From Rhizobium brockwellii (lineage in GTDB: Bacteria; Pseudomonadota; Alphaproteobacteria; Rhizobiales; Rhizobiaceae), in NCBI RefSeq assembly GCF_000769405.2, contig NZ_CP053440.1:744001-808000 (forward strand): a stretch of 64,000 nucleotides of DNA, read 5' to 3'. Positions 8,714-17,499 of the stretch are shown here, one piece after another. Position numbers and translations under genes: made by a program. The notes under the pieces are model-generated. The model saw only the letters and a list, made by a program, of their open reading frames with translations, was not told where the DNA came from and ran no database searches. Each line of letters starts with the position of its first letter. The first letter of the stretch is position 1.

Positions 8714-9880
8714 CTAATCCAGCTCTATCTCGTGGTTTTGAAGGTAGTCGCGGTTCATTTCGACGCCGAGGCCAGGCTTGGGCGCAAGCTTGAGGCTGCC
8801 GTTCGAAACATCGAGTGGTCTGTCGATGAGGTGATCGTATTTGTCCAGGTTCCACTCCGACGTTTCGAGTTTGTAGAAGTTAGGAACGGTCATCATCACC
8901 TGCGCTCCCGCAACCACGTTGATCGGTCCCGCGGCGTCATGCGGCGAGACCGGGATGTAGTAGGCTTCGCATAGGGCAGAAATCTTCTTCAGTTCGGTAA
9001 TGCCGCCGGTCCAGGTGACATCCGGCATGATGTAGTCGGCGAGCTTGTTTTCGAGCACCGGCACGAAATCCCACTTCGTGTGGCCGCGCTCGCCCCACGA
9101 GATAGCGGCGCTGACCTTCTCACGGACCTGTCTGAGAGCGTTGAGGCTCTCCGGTGGACAGGGCTCCTCGAACCAGTCGATCTGACCAGCTTCCTCGAGG
9201 CTCCGACAAAGGCGAATGGCGGTGGGAACGTCGAACCGGCCATGCGCATCGATGAGAATGTCAACATCAGCCCCCGCTGTTTCGCGGATCAGAGCAGTGA
9301 GTTCGGCGGCTTCGCGCTCGTCCTTGCGGGTCATGCTGCCATCGAGGTAGCCGTCCCGCTGCTCGCGGGACTGTCCATCGGCGGTGCGGCCCTGGTGGGG
9401 GAAAGGATCGAACTTGAGCGCAGTATGGCCGGACTCGACGATGTCTCGAATTTCCCGGACCACAGCGTCTTTGCTGGTGAACTTGGCCTGGTTGGGATGG
9501 GTGTAGAGCGCGATTTCATCCCGTACCGGTCCGCCCAACAGCTCGTAAATCGGCTTGCCCAAGACTTTGCCTCGAATGTCCCAAAGGGCTATGTCGATGG
9601 CGCTTACGCATTCGACTGCAGCGCCGCGACTGCCCATGTAGGTGAAGCTGCGGAATATCTTGTGCCATAGATACTCGATACGCGCCGGGTCCTCGCCTGT
9701 TACAGCGGCACCGATCTGCCGCAGGATCGTGCAGAGGGCGCGATTGGCGAGCCTTGTCGTGGTGGTGATCTCTCCCCAGCCGCTCACCCCCTCGTCGGTC
9801 GTCACTTCGACGAACAAAAACTCTCCCCAATAAGAAGCATCGGATCTGATTAGCCACGGCCGAACGCTGGTGATTTTCAT
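8714..9880 (-). CDS. Enolase-superfamily enzyme, paralogue C (sugar-acid dehydratase-like)
   Basis: This 388-residue MR-subgroup enzyme shows K156-F-D158 at the second barrel strand. Metal ligands are D211, E238 (FEEP) and E264 (WGERG). H213 sits in DAHGR, and D287 pairs with H314 (SPHD), which is the usual catalytic dyad. The DxHGR plus PHxxxGPI pattern recalls the galactonate/gluconate dehydratase-type branch. It follows the GntR regulator by 53 nt and is first of three consecutive enolase-superfamily genes. The substrate is unknown; dehydration of an aldonic or aldaric acid to a 2-keto-3-deoxy acid is the best inference. Confidence 0.9.
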   Translation of the reverse strand: MKITSVRPWLIRSDASYWGEFLFVEVTTDEGVSGWGEITTTTRLANRALCTILRQIGAAVTGEDPARIEYLWHKIFRSFTYMGSRGAAVECVSAIDIALWDIRGKVLGKPIYELLGGPVRDEIALYTHPNQAKFTSKDAVVREIRDIVESGHTALKFDPFPHQGRTADGQSREQRDGYLDGSMTRKDEREAAELTALIRETAGADVDILIDAHGRFDVPTAIRLCRSLEEAGQIDWFEEPCPPESLNALRQVREKVSAAISWGERGHTKWDFVPVLENKLADYIMPDVTWTGGITELKKISALCEAYYIPVSPHDAAGPINVVAGAQVMMTVPNFYKLETSEWNLDKYDHLIDRPLDVSNGSLKLAPKPGLGVEMNRDYLQNHEIELD

Positions 9881-9933
9881 CTCGACTGCCTTTACTGAAA
9901 TGGTCGGGATAGCGATAATTCAGGCTATGTATT

Positions 9934-10668
9934 CTATCCTGCCCGAGCGGCGCTACGCGCGCGCATGTGTTCGAGGATGTGCCGGCCGGAGCCCTCGACA
10001 TGGCGTGCAATGAGCTCGGCTGCCTCGTTCGCATTTCCCGCTTTTACATGCGCGATGAGCTCGCGATGCTCGCTAAGGATCGCGGCACGCCGGGCGAGCG
10101 TGAAGTTGAAACGCCGGCTCACGGCTCGAAGTACTTCGCGATGCTTCCACCAAAGCTCGGCGGCATGGCGGTTGTAGTGCTTTTGGTACATGACGGTGTG
10201 AAAGGCGGTGTCCAGCTCGCTGTGCCTGAACGTGTCGGCGAAGTTGTTCTCTTCAATGAGGCCTTGGATGCGTTCGAGTTCAGCAATGTCCTCGACGGTG
10301 GCCATATTCACGAACCATCGCGTCAGTGCCGGCTCGATCAAGACTCCGATCTCGTAGATGTCCCGAACAAAATCCTGATCTATGGGCCGCACGCGCGCTC
10401 CCCGGTTGGGAACAAGGGTGACAAAACCCTCTCCACGCAACAGCTGCAGAGCCTCGCGCACGGGGTTGGTTGAGGTGCCGTGGCGCCGGGCGAGATCGGT
10501 GACCACAAGCCGCTCGTTGGCAGCGAGCCGCCCTTCGATGATGTCTTCCCTGATCAGTTGATAAAGCGACGCGCCCTCGCTGGAGGCACCGATAGCGTCG
10601 ATCCCTTCGGGCGGCTTTGCTTTAAAATCGCTTGCTTCGGCCAAGGCTGTCCCCAAATTAATACACAC
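9934..10668 (-). CDS. GntR-family (FadR/FCD subfamily) regulator
   Basis: This regulator has a winged HTH at about residues 32-98 (LYQLIREDIIEGRL, then TSTNPVREALQLL) and an all-helical FCD ligand domain at about 105-235. FCD-type GntR proteins typically bind acids from sugar-acid or amino-acid pathways, which fits the downstream enolase-superfamily operon and the divergent importer. The start is uncertain: GTG at 10668 gives 244 residues, and a TTG at 10644 with a GGGGA Shine-Dalgarno is an alternative. The 183-nt divergent region (10669-10851) presumably holds its operator, but no convincing palindrome was found there. Confidence 0.92.
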   Translation of the reverse strand: MCINLGTALAEASDFKAKPPEGIDAIGASSEGASLYQLIREDIIEGRLAANERLVVTDLARRHGTSTNPVREALQLLRGEGFVTLVPNRGARVRPIDQDFVRDIYEIGVLIEPALTRWFVNMATVEDIAELERIQGLIEENNFADTFRHSELDTAFHTVMYQKHYNRHAAELWWKHREVLRAVSRRFNFTLARRAAILSEHRELIAHVKAGNANEAAELIARHVEGSGRHILEHMRARSAARAG

Positions 10669-10851
10669 ATTGCTCGGATATCACGCCAGCCTTCTCAAAA
10701 CAATGTACGATTTAATCAATTGACAGGCAATCTACAATCTGAAAACGTATGATTAGGCCAAAGGGATACATTGGGTGGAAAGTCCCGCGGCCAGGGAGCA
10801 AGACCGCTCGCCTCGACGCAGAGCGGCATGGGAGAAGCTGGAGGATACCTT

Positions 10852-12330
10852 ATGACGAGGATTTCACTCGGCCGTGCGGTACTGCGCGGCACTGTCTGCA
10901 CTGCTTTGATGGTATCGTTGATGTCCGCGTCCGCTCTGGGTGCGCCGGTCGACTTGAGCAAGTGGTCGCCGGAATATGTGCGCTCCATCGCCGGCACACA
11001 GGACTTTGACACGGCGGGCGATTGCGCCAAGGTCACCCCCCTCGACTACAAGGGGCGACTCACGTTCTGGTATCAGGGCGTGTTCGAGGGTGACCCCGAC
11101 CTCCTGCGCCAGTATTACAAGGAGTTCTTCGAGACTTTCCGCAAGACCTATCCAAACATCCAGCTTGAGGAACAAGCCCTTACCTATAACGACCTGTTGG
11201 ACAAATTCCGCACCGCCCTCCTTGGCAATGCAGCGCCAATGGCGGTGCGTCTGCAAATCCTGGGCGGCACCGAGTTCGCCTCCAAGGGCTATCTGGAACC
11301 CCTCAAGCCCGAGGACGTAGGGTATTCGACCGAGGACTTCTGGCCCGGTGCAATGAAGGCCGTAACCTGGGAGGGGGTGACCTACGGCATCCCGACCAAC
11401 AACGAGACGATGGCGTTCATCTGGAACGCCGACGTCTTCAAGCGTGCAGGCCTCGATCCGGAAAAGGCTCCGGCAACCTGGGACGACGTCGTCAAATATT
11501 CCAAGCAGATCCACGACAAGCTCGGCATTGCCGGTTACGGCCTCGTGGCGCGCAAGAACGCCGGCAATACGCCGTATCGCTTCATGCCGCAGCTGTGGGC
11601 CTATGGCGGCGGCGTCTTCGACGAAGCCACCGCCAATCCGACCTACAAGCAGGTCCAGCTCGATAGCCCGCAGAGCAAAGCGGCATTGCAAGCCTCCTAC
11701 GATATGTATGTTCGCGACAAGTCGGTTCCGGTTTCGGCGCTCACCAATCAGCAGGCAGATAACCAACCCCTCTTCCTCGCTGGCCAGCTCGGCATGATGG
11801 TCTCGCACCCCTCCGACTACAACGTCATGCTCGACCTGCAGAAAAAGACGACGGGCAGCGACAAGGACAAAGCGCAGACCGTCATCGATAATATGCGCTA
11901 CGGCCTGATTCCGACTGGCCCCGACGGCAAGCGTGCCGTCGTGTTTGGCGGCTCGAACATTCACATCCTGAAGCCCGAATATGTCGAAGGCGGCAAGGTC
12001 GACGAGCCGGCTGCAAAGGCTATCAGTTGCATGTGGGCGAGCCCCGAATGGTCGCTGAAAATGGCTTATGCCGGCTCAAACCCGGGGAACCTCAACGGCT
12101 TCAAGACCAAATGGATGAAGGAGCGTCTGGACAACATCAAGTTCCTTGATGTCACGACTTCGATGCTGCCATACGGCATCCCGTTTCCGGCGCTGCCACA
12201 GTCCCCCGAGATCATGAACATCATCGTCCCGGACATGCTGCAGAATGCCCTCACAGGAGCCATGACTGTCGACCAGGCAGCCGACGACGCAGCCAAGAAG
12301 GTCAAAGACCTGACGGACGGCGGACTCTAG
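10852..12330 (+). CDS. CUT1-type ABC transporter solute-binding protein (sugar-acid locus)
   Basis: This 492-residue extracytoplasmic binding protein of the bacterial type 1 family has an N-terminal secretion signal (basic MTRISLGR, then a hydrophobic stretch ending near ALGA). A long soluble body follows, with TNNETMAFIWNADVFKRAGL-type hinge and ligand segments. The ATG at 10852 is chosen because GGAGG stands 7 nt upstream and the signal peptide follows at once; the frame is open 27 codons further up. It is first gene of an importer operon with two permeases and one ATPase, divergent from GntR. The ligand is probably the substrate, or a precursor, of the adjacent enolase-type enzymes. Confidence 0.93.
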   Translation: MTRISLGRAVLRGTVCTALMVSLMSASALGAPVDLSKWSPEYVRSIAGTQDFDTAGDCAKVTPLDYKGRLTFWYQGVFEGDPDLLRQYYKEFFETFRKTYPNIQLEEQALTYNDLLDKFRTALLGNAAPMAVRLQILGGTEFASKGYLEPLKPEDVGYSTEDFWPGAMKAVTWEGVTYGIPTNNETMAFIWNADVFKRAGLDPEKAPATWDDVVKYSKQIHDKLGIAGYGLVARKNAGNTPYRFMPQLWAYGGGVFDEATANPTYKQVQLDSPQSKAALQASYDMYVRDKSVPVSALTNQQADNQPLFLAGQLGMMVSHPSDYNVMLDLQKKTTGSDKDKAQTVIDNMRYGLIPTGPDGKRAVVFGGSNIHILKPEYVEGGKVDEPAAKAISCMWASPEWSLKMAYAGSNPGNLNGFKTKWMKERLDNIKFLDVTTSMLPYGIPFPALPQSPEIMNIIVPDMLQNALTGAMTVDQAADDAAKKVKDLTDGGL

Positions 12331-12349
12331 TCCGCGCCTGCCGACTAAT

Positions 12350-12372
12350 CGGCTGCGCCTCCATCGCAGCCG
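12350..12372 (+). terminator. Stem-loop between binding-protein and permease genes
   Basis: CGGCTGCG (12350-12357) pairs perfectly with CGCAGCCG (12365-12372) around a 7-nt loop, followed by GTTTCTT. A smaller GCCGA/TCGGC stem precedes it. It lies 20 nt after the binding-protein stop. Such hairpins usually act as partial terminators or 3' mRNA stabilisers that raise binding-protein yield over permease. Confidence 0.55.
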
Positions 12373-12402
12373 GTTTCTTCCGAAGAATAGGGGCAGGGCA
12401 CA

Positions 12403-13362
12403 GTGACGATCTTGACTGGCAAGGCCGAGGCGCGCCGAAGACTGCAACCTGACGGGCACGGCGTGTTGCGAAAGATTTGGGAGCATCGCGCTGACTACGC
12501 GTACGTGCTTCCCGCGATCGCCGTGATGCTCATCGTCATAGCCTATCCGATCTACTACACGATCGAGCTGTCGTTCTTCAACACACCGCCGGGCCTGCAG
12601 CTCCGGGACAAGATTTTTATCGGCTTCGACAACTACACCGCCATCCTCACAAGTCCGGTGTTCTGGACAGTCACCTCGAACACTCTGATCTGGACATTAG
12701 GATCCACTTTGATCTCATTTGTCCTGGGGTTTGCCTGCGCCCTGGCGCTTCATCGCGACTTTGTCGGTCGCGGCCTCCTGCGGGCCATCCTGATCATTCC
12801 CTGGGTCATCAGCGCGGTCGCCGCGTCCTATATCTGGAAGTGGATCTACCATTCGGACTTTGGAATCATTGGGGCGGTGCTGGTCGGCCTCGGATTGGCC
12901 GACAGGCCTCCGAATTTCATCGACAGCGTCAGCACAGTGCTGCCCTCTCTGATCGTCGTCAATATCTGGCGGGAGTTTCCGTTTGCCATGATCATGATGA
13001 TGGCCGGCCTGCAGACGGTTCCCGATCAGTTGCTGCGCGCCGCAAAAGTTGACGGAGCAAATGCATGGCAGCGGTTCTGGCACGTCACTTTCCCGCATTT
13101 GAGAAACGTTTCGACGGTGACGATCCTTCTGCTGGCCGTGGCCAACTTCAATTCATTCATCATCCCCTGGATCATGACCGGCGGTGGGCCGTCGAACGCA
13201 TCGCATATCTGGATCACCCACATTTATGAGCTCGCCTTCGGCCGCCAGCGCTGGGGGGTGGCATCGGCCTATTCGGTGCTGCTGTTCCTGATCCTGATGT
13301 CGTTCGGCTACTTTTACGTCCGTGCTCTGAGCGGCAACGAGCGGAAGGATGGGAGCGCATGA
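12403..13362 (+). CDS. CUT1 ABC transporter permease 1
   Basis: This 319-residue inner-membrane permease (MalF-like) has about six hydrophobic helices beginning at about residue 32. The conserved permease loop for ATPase contact is visible as RAAKVDGANAWQRFWHVTFP (the EAA-like motif). The start is GTG, with a purine-rich GGGGCAGGG just upstream. It overlaps the second permease by 4 nt (ATGA), so the two subunits are translationally coupled. Confidence 0.93.
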   Translation: MTILTGKAEARRRLQPDGHGVLRKIWEHRADYAYVLPAIAVMLIVIAYPIYYTIELSFFNTPPGLQLRDKIFIGFDNYTAILTSPVFWTVTSNTLIWTLGSTLISFVLGFACALALHRDFVGRGLLRAILIIPWVISAVAASYIWKWIYHSDFGIIGAVLVGLGLADRPPNFIDSVSTVLPSLIVVNIWREFPFAMIMMMAGLQTVPDQLLRAAKVDGANAWQRFWHVTFPHLRNVSTVTILLLAVANFNSFIIPWIMTGGGPSNASHIWITHIYELAFGRQRWGVASAYSVLLFLILMSFGYFYVRALSGNERKDGSA

Positions 13363-14249
13363 GCACGATTGCCGAGACTGCTCCTCGAGGCAAGGCCCGT
13401 CGCCGTATGCGCATCGACGGATGGCGGTGGGGCGGACGCATCTTCCTCGTGTTCATGATGCTTTACACCGCGTTGCCGATGATCTGGATGCTGATCACCT
13501 CGATCAAGTCCGGCTTCGCGGCCATGCAATTCCCGCCGCAATGGTGGCCTGATCAACCTACCCTTGCCAGCTACCAGAAACTGCTTGATCCGCAAAACAG
13601 CGTCGGCCAGGACTTCCTCCGCTTCTTCTGGAACAGCCTTTTCGTCTCCACCGCCACGACCATCCTTTCGGTCATCGTGGCAGTACCTGCGGCCTACGCG
13701 TTTTCGCGCTTCACCTTCCCGGGCCGAAACTTTCTGTTCTTCGCCGTCTTGCTTCGCAACATGTTCCCGGCCGTGATCTTTCTCGTGCCGCTCTTCATCC
13801 TGATGCGCGCGATCGGGCTGGTGAACACGCATGCGTCGCTCGTCCTCACCTACCTCACATTCGGCCTGCCGCTGGCAATCTGGCTCCTTAAGGGCTTCTA
13901 CGACAACATCCCGGTGCAGCTCGAGCAGGCGGCGCGCATCGACGGCGCGACGCGGTTCCAGGCCTTTGTCCTGATCGTGATGCCGCTCTCGACGCCAGGA
14001 ATCATCGCCACGGCGATCTATTCCTTTATCGGCGCGTGGAACGAATACATCTACGCTTACACCTTCCTCTCCAAGAACGAGCAGTTGACACTGCCGGTCG
14101 GCATCCAGCGCTTCTTCTCGGAAAATACGACGGACTTTCCGGGCCTGATGGCGGCCAGCTTTATGATGAGCGTGCCCGTCGTGGTCCTGTTCCTCGTCCT
14201 GCAACGATACTTCGTACGCGCCCTCACGGAGGGCGCAGTCAAGCATTAG
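13359..14249 (+). CDS. CUT1 ABC transporter permease 2
   Basis: This 296-residue inner-membrane permease (MalG-like) has a basic N-terminus, six predicted helices and the EAA-like motif EQAARIDGATRFQAF near residue 190. It begins inside the stop codon of permease 1 and ends 11 nt before the ATPase gene. It forms the membrane heterodimer of the importer with the preceding gene. Confidence 0.93.
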   Translation: MSTIAETAPRGKARRRMRIDGWRWGGRIFLVFMMLYTALPMIWMLITSIKSGFAAMQFPPQWWPDQPTLASYQKLLDPQNSVGQDFLRFFWNSLFVSTATTILSVIVAVPAAYAFSRFTFPGRNFLFFAVLLRNMFPAVIFLVPLFILMRAIGLVNTHASLVLTYLTFGLPLAIWLLKGFYDNIPVQLEQAARIDGATRFQAFVLIVMPLSTPGIIATAIYSFIGAWNEYIYAYTFLSKNEQLTLPVGIQRFFSENTTDFPGLMAASFMMSVPVVVLFLVLQRYFVRALTEGAVKH

Positions 14250-14260
14250 AGGAGTTGACG

Positions 14261-15358
14261 GTGGCCCACGTGGTTCTTAACGATCTGGTCAAGACCTATG
14301 GCAGCTTCAAAGCTGTCAACAACGTTTCGCTGACGGTCAACGACGGCGAATTCGTTGCGCTCGTCGGCCCTTCAGGCTGCGGCAAGACAACCACGCTCAA
14401 TCTTGTGGCGGGGCTCATCCCCATCACATCTGGCGACATCGTCATCGGCGACCGAGTGGTCAACGACCTCGACCCCAAGGACCGGGACATCGCAATGGTG
14501 TTCCAGAACTACGCGCTCTATCCGCAGAAATCGGTCTACAAGAACCTGGCCTTCCCGCTGCAGATGCGCAAACTGCCAAGGGACGAGATCGACAGGAAGG
14601 TCAAGGAAGCAGCGCGCGTGCTCGACATGACGCAGCTGCTCGAGCGCAAGCCACGCGAACTTTCGGGCGGGCAACAGCAGCGCGTGGCGCTCGGCCGTGC
14701 CCTCGTTCGCGATCCGGCGGTATTTCTGATGGATGAACCACTCTCCAACCTCGACGCAAAGCTGCGCGTGCAGATGCGGTCAGAGATCAAGCGTTTCCAC
14801 CAGGACCTCAAGGCGACGATCATCTACGTGACGCACGACCAGCTCGAAGCGGTAACTATGGCCGACAGGATGGCGGTGATGAACGGCGGCTACCTGCAGC
14901 AATACGATTCGCCGGCGCAGGTCTTCGCCGATCCGGTGAACATGTTCGTCGCCAGCTTCGTCGGCAGCCCGGCGATGAGCCTTGTTCCGCTGGAGGCATC
15001 AACGGCAAGCGGCAACACTGTGTTGACCAGCGCGGAGGGCTGGCACTTCGAGCTCTCGCCACACAACGCCCAGAAGGTCTCAAGGGCAACAACCAAGAAA
15101 GTCGTGCTCGGCGCACGTCACTCGGCGATCAAGCTGCACAAGAGTGCGGTGCCAGGAAGCATACCTGCCAAGGCCTATACGGTGGAGCCGACCGGAGACG
15201 TCACCTTCGTACAGGCGTTGCTGTCTGGCGCCATCGTCAACGTTAGCGTGCCGCCGACCATTGCCGTTGCGCCCGACGAGCAGATTTGGCTCGAGTTCGA
15301 CCAGGAGCGGATGCATCTGTTCGACGGCGAAACAGAAATGGCCCTCAAGGCCAACTGA
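14261..15358 (+). CDS. CUT1 ABC transporter ATP-binding protein (UgpC/MsmK type)
   Basis: This 365-residue ATPase has Walker A (GPSGCGKTT), the LSGGQQQR signature, Walker B (VFLMDEPLSNLD) and a switch histidine region (YVTHD). A C-terminal TOBE/OB regulatory part covers about residues 240-365. The preferred start is GTG at 14261, preceded by AGAGGAG. The frame is open for 75 codons upstream, but that stretch overlaps the permease gene and is not homologous to ATPases. It energises the two preceding permeases. Confidence 0.94.
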   Translation: MAHVVLNDLVKTYGSFKAVNNVSLTVNDGEFVALVGPSGCGKTTTLNLVAGLIPITSGDIVIGDRVVNDLDPKDRDIAMVFQNYALYPQKSVYKNLAFPLQMRKLPRDEIDRKVKEAARVLDMTQLLERKPRELSGGQQQRVALGRALVRDPAVFLMDEPLSNLDAKLRVQMRSEIKRFHQDLKATIIYVTHDQLEAVTMADRMAVMNGGYLQQYDSPAQVFADPVNMFVASFVGSPAMSLVPLEASTASGNTVLTSAEGWHFELSPHNAQKVSRATTKKVVLGARHSAIKLHKSAVPGSIPAKAYTVEPTGDVTFVQALLSGAIVNVSVPPTIAVAPDEQIWLEFDQERMHLFDGETEMALKAN

Positions 15359-15391
15359 GACCAAGCGGATGCGTGTGAAACGAGGGCGTGG

Positions 15392-16555
15392 ATGACTACG
15401 AAGCTAAAAATCACGGCGATCAAGCCCTATCCGGTATGGGTAGGAACGCGCAACCAGATGCTGGTCAAGGTCGAGACTGACAACGGCATCTTCGGCTGGG
15501 GCGAGAGCGGTTTGAGCGGTCGCGAGAAGGCGGTGGCCGGCGCGATCGAGCACTATCGCGAGTTTCTCATCGGCCGCGACGCGATGCAGATTGGTCGGAT
15601 CTGGCAAGAAGTCTATCGTAGCCAATACTTCGAAGGCGGGCGCGTTCTGCAGGCGGCGATTTCGGCCATCGACATTGCCCTTCATGACATCAAGGGCAAG
15701 GCGCTGGGGGTGCCGGCCTACGATCTGTTGGGCGGCAAGCAGCGCGACCGCATTCCTACCTTCGCCTCGACCGGTGACGAGGCCGAGGGCGACGTTGCCA
15801 TCGAACGGGCCCGCGAACTACGCGCACAGGGGTGGCAGACGATCCGCTTCTTTCCTATCGGGCAAAACAGCAAGGACATCTTCGAGCCGCGCGAATCGAT
15901 CGGCGCTACAGCAAGCATGCTAAACAAGGCGCGCGAGGCGCTGGGCGACGAGGTCGTCCTCGGCATCGACTATCATCATCGGCTGTCGGTGGCAGAGGCG
16001 GCGAGCTTTTGTAACAAGCTCGGCCGCGGCGTGCTTGATTTCCTCGAGGAGCCGATACGAGACGAGACACCGGAGGCGTACGAATCCCTGCGCACGATGA
16101 CCGACATCCCGTTCGCCATCGGCGAGGAATTTGCCAGCAAGTGGCAATTCCTGCCCTATATCGAGCGTGGCATCCATCAGTTCAACCGGCTCGATGTTTG
16201 CAACGTTGGCGGGCTCACTGAAGCGATGAAGGTCGCTGGTTGGAGCGAGGCGCATTATGTGGACCTGATGCCGCACAATCCCCTCGGGCCAGTCTGCACG
16301 GCCGCGACCATCCATCTCGCCGCCGCGGTGGCGAATTTCGCTTGGCTCGAGACCAGGGCGCCCGAAGCAAAGCTCGGCTTCGACAATTCCGACTTCTTCC
16401 CCGTGCAACCACGGCTCGACGGCCCCGACTATCCGGTCAGCGATCTGCCGGGGCTCGGCGTCGAGGTCAACGAAGAGGCGGTCAAGGCGGAGAGCTTTCG
16501 TTTCTGGGAAGCGCCTCACCTGAAGCGCCGCGACGGTTCTGTTACGAACTGGTAG
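15392..16555 (+). CDS. Enolase-superfamily enzyme, paralogue D (galactonate dehydratase-like)
   Basis: This 387-residue MR-subgroup member resembles D-galactonate dehydratase (DgoD/GalD). It has D193-Y-H195-H at the third strand, E219/E220 (LEEP) and E245/E246 as metal-ligand candidates, D268, and H295 in the MPHNPLGP segment. The second-strand KxK motif is missing (R152-F-F), as in GalD-type enzymes that use two histidines. It lies 33 nt after the importer ATPase and 20 nt before the RraA-like gene, so it is part of the importer operon. Expected reaction: dehydration of an aldonic acid to a 2-keto-3-deoxy acid. The exact sugar acid is not determined. Confidence 0.88.
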   Translation: MTTKLKITAIKPYPVWVGTRNQMLVKVETDNGIFGWGESGLSGREKAVAGAIEHYREFLIGRDAMQIGRIWQEVYRSQYFEGGRVLQAAISAIDIALHDIKGKALGVPAYDLLGGKQRDRIPTFASTGDEAEGDVAIERARELRAQGWQTIRFFPIGQNSKDIFEPRESIGATASMLNKAREALGDEVVLGIDYHHRLSVAEAASFCNKLGRGVLDFLEEPIRDETPEAYESLRTMTDIPFAIGEEFASKWQFLPYIERGIHQFNRLDVCNVGGLTEAMKVAGWSEAHYVDLMPHNPLGPVCTAATIHLAAAVANFAWLETRAPEAKLGFDNSDFFPVQPRLDGPDYPVSDLPGLGVEVNEEAVKAESFRFWEAPHLKRRDGSVTNW

Positions 16556-16575
16556 TTCATCCACCGGAGTCTAAA

Positions 16576-17325
16576 ATGACCCATACTTCCGATATTACGC
16601 GACCCCCCAAAGAGCTGATCGACGCACTGAAGGAAATCGGCGCCGCGACGGTTGCCGGCACGCTTGGCCACATGGGCTTCCGCAATCCGCACATGGTCGG
16701 TCCCGTGCCGCAGAACCGCGGGAAGTCGATCGTCGGGCCGGCGCTGACGCTCCAGTTCATGCCGCAGCGGCCAGACCTCTTCAACGAGGGAGAATATGCC
16801 GATCCGGAGACGCAGTTGCACCGGCACGTGCTCTATCACGCGCAGGAGGGCGATGTGGTCGTGGTCGACGCGCGCGGCGACATGAGCTCGGGCGTCTTTG
16901 GCGATATGATGTCGACCTATTTCAAAGGCAGAGGCGGCGCTGGCATCGTAATCGACGGGTGCATGCGTGATCGGCCCAATGTCGAGAAGCTAGATCTCCC
17001 CCTATGGCTACGAGGCTGGACTCCCAACTATCATGTGCAGACCAGCATCTATCCGAATGCGGTCAACGTTCCGATCGCCTGCGGCGGTGTCACGGTAATC
17101 CCCGGCGACATCATCGTCGCCGACGATGATGGGGTGGTGGTGCTTCCAGTCGCAATGGCCTCGAAGGTAATCGAAGAGTCGCAAAAGCACCACGATTGGG
17201 AGGAGTTCTCGCGAGTGAAGCTTATGGAGGGCGGGTCGTTGCAGCGCTACTATCCGCTGCATGACGATGCCCGCGGAGAGTACGAAGAGTGGCGCAAAAC
17301 AAACCGCGTGGAGAACCGAAGTTAG
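16576..17325 (+). CDS. RraA-family / HMG (2-keto acid) aldolase-like protein
   Basis: This 249-residue protein of the RraA/4-hydroxy-4-methyl-2-oxoglutarate aldolase family carries the family motif GIVIDGCMRDRP with the conserved Arg-Asp pair. It also has the GDMSSGVFGD segment and a DGVVVLP tail. Many members are divalent-metal aldolases or decarboxylases for 2-keto acids, and some cleave sugar-acid products. RNase E inhibition is known only for a few. Its place just after a galactonate dehydratase-like gene suggests cleavage of the 2-keto-3-deoxy product. ATG at 16576 is chosen; a longer open frame upstream only overlaps the dehydratase gene. Confidence 0.87.
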   Translation: MTHTSDITRPPKELIDALKEIGAATVAGTLGHMGFRNPHMVGPVPQNRGKSIVGPALTLQFMPQRPDLFNEGEYADPETQLHRHVLYHAQEGDVVVVDARGDMSSGVFGDMMSTYFKGRGGAGIVIDGCMRDRPNVEKLDLPLWLRGWTPNYHVQTSIYPNAVNVPIACGGVTVIPGDIIVADDDGVVVLPVAMASKVIEESQKHHDWEEFSRVKLMEGGSLQRYYPLHDDARGEYEEWRKTNRVENRS

Positions 17326-17341
17326 CCAATCGATTACCCGA
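17322..17341. promoter_or_regulatory. Putative LacI-type operator, distal copy
   Basis: This 20-mer shares 15 of 20 positions with the stronger palindrome at 17463-17482, including the central AATCGAT and right-arm ACCC. It overlaps the stop of the RraA-like gene. The two centres are about 141 bp apart, which could allow repression by looping. Confidence 0.45.
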
Positions 17342-17436
17342 GGCGGGCGGCGACCTGCCGCATCGACTTGCGCACCGCGTCGAGAAAGGCTGGTGTCCTC
17401 CATCAAATGCCAGCGAGCACTGCGCGTAAAAGCCGC

Positions 17437-17482
17437 TTGACAAAACGCGTCCGCCGCGAGTATTGGGTAATCGATCACCCAA
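17437..17482 (+). promoter_or_regulatory. Sigma-70-like promoter overlapped by a LacI-type operator
   Basis: TTGACA at 17437-17442 is followed after 18 nt by TATTGG (17461-17466). The -10 region is overlapped by the palindrome TTGGGTAATCGATCACCCAA (17463-17482), which matches its reverse complement at 18 of 20 positions and has the central CG typical of LacI-family operators. It also touches the AAGGAGG Shine-Dalgarno of the lacI-type gene, so autoregulation is likely. Confidence 0.65.
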
Positions 17483-17499
17483 GGAGGATGGCGAGGATC

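Noticed and set aside
10719..10760. TTGACA in the GntR-importer divergent region as a sigma-70 promoter
   Set aside because: The only -10-like hexamer (TATGAT) lies 22 nt away, outside the accepted spacing; the TACAAT is too close.
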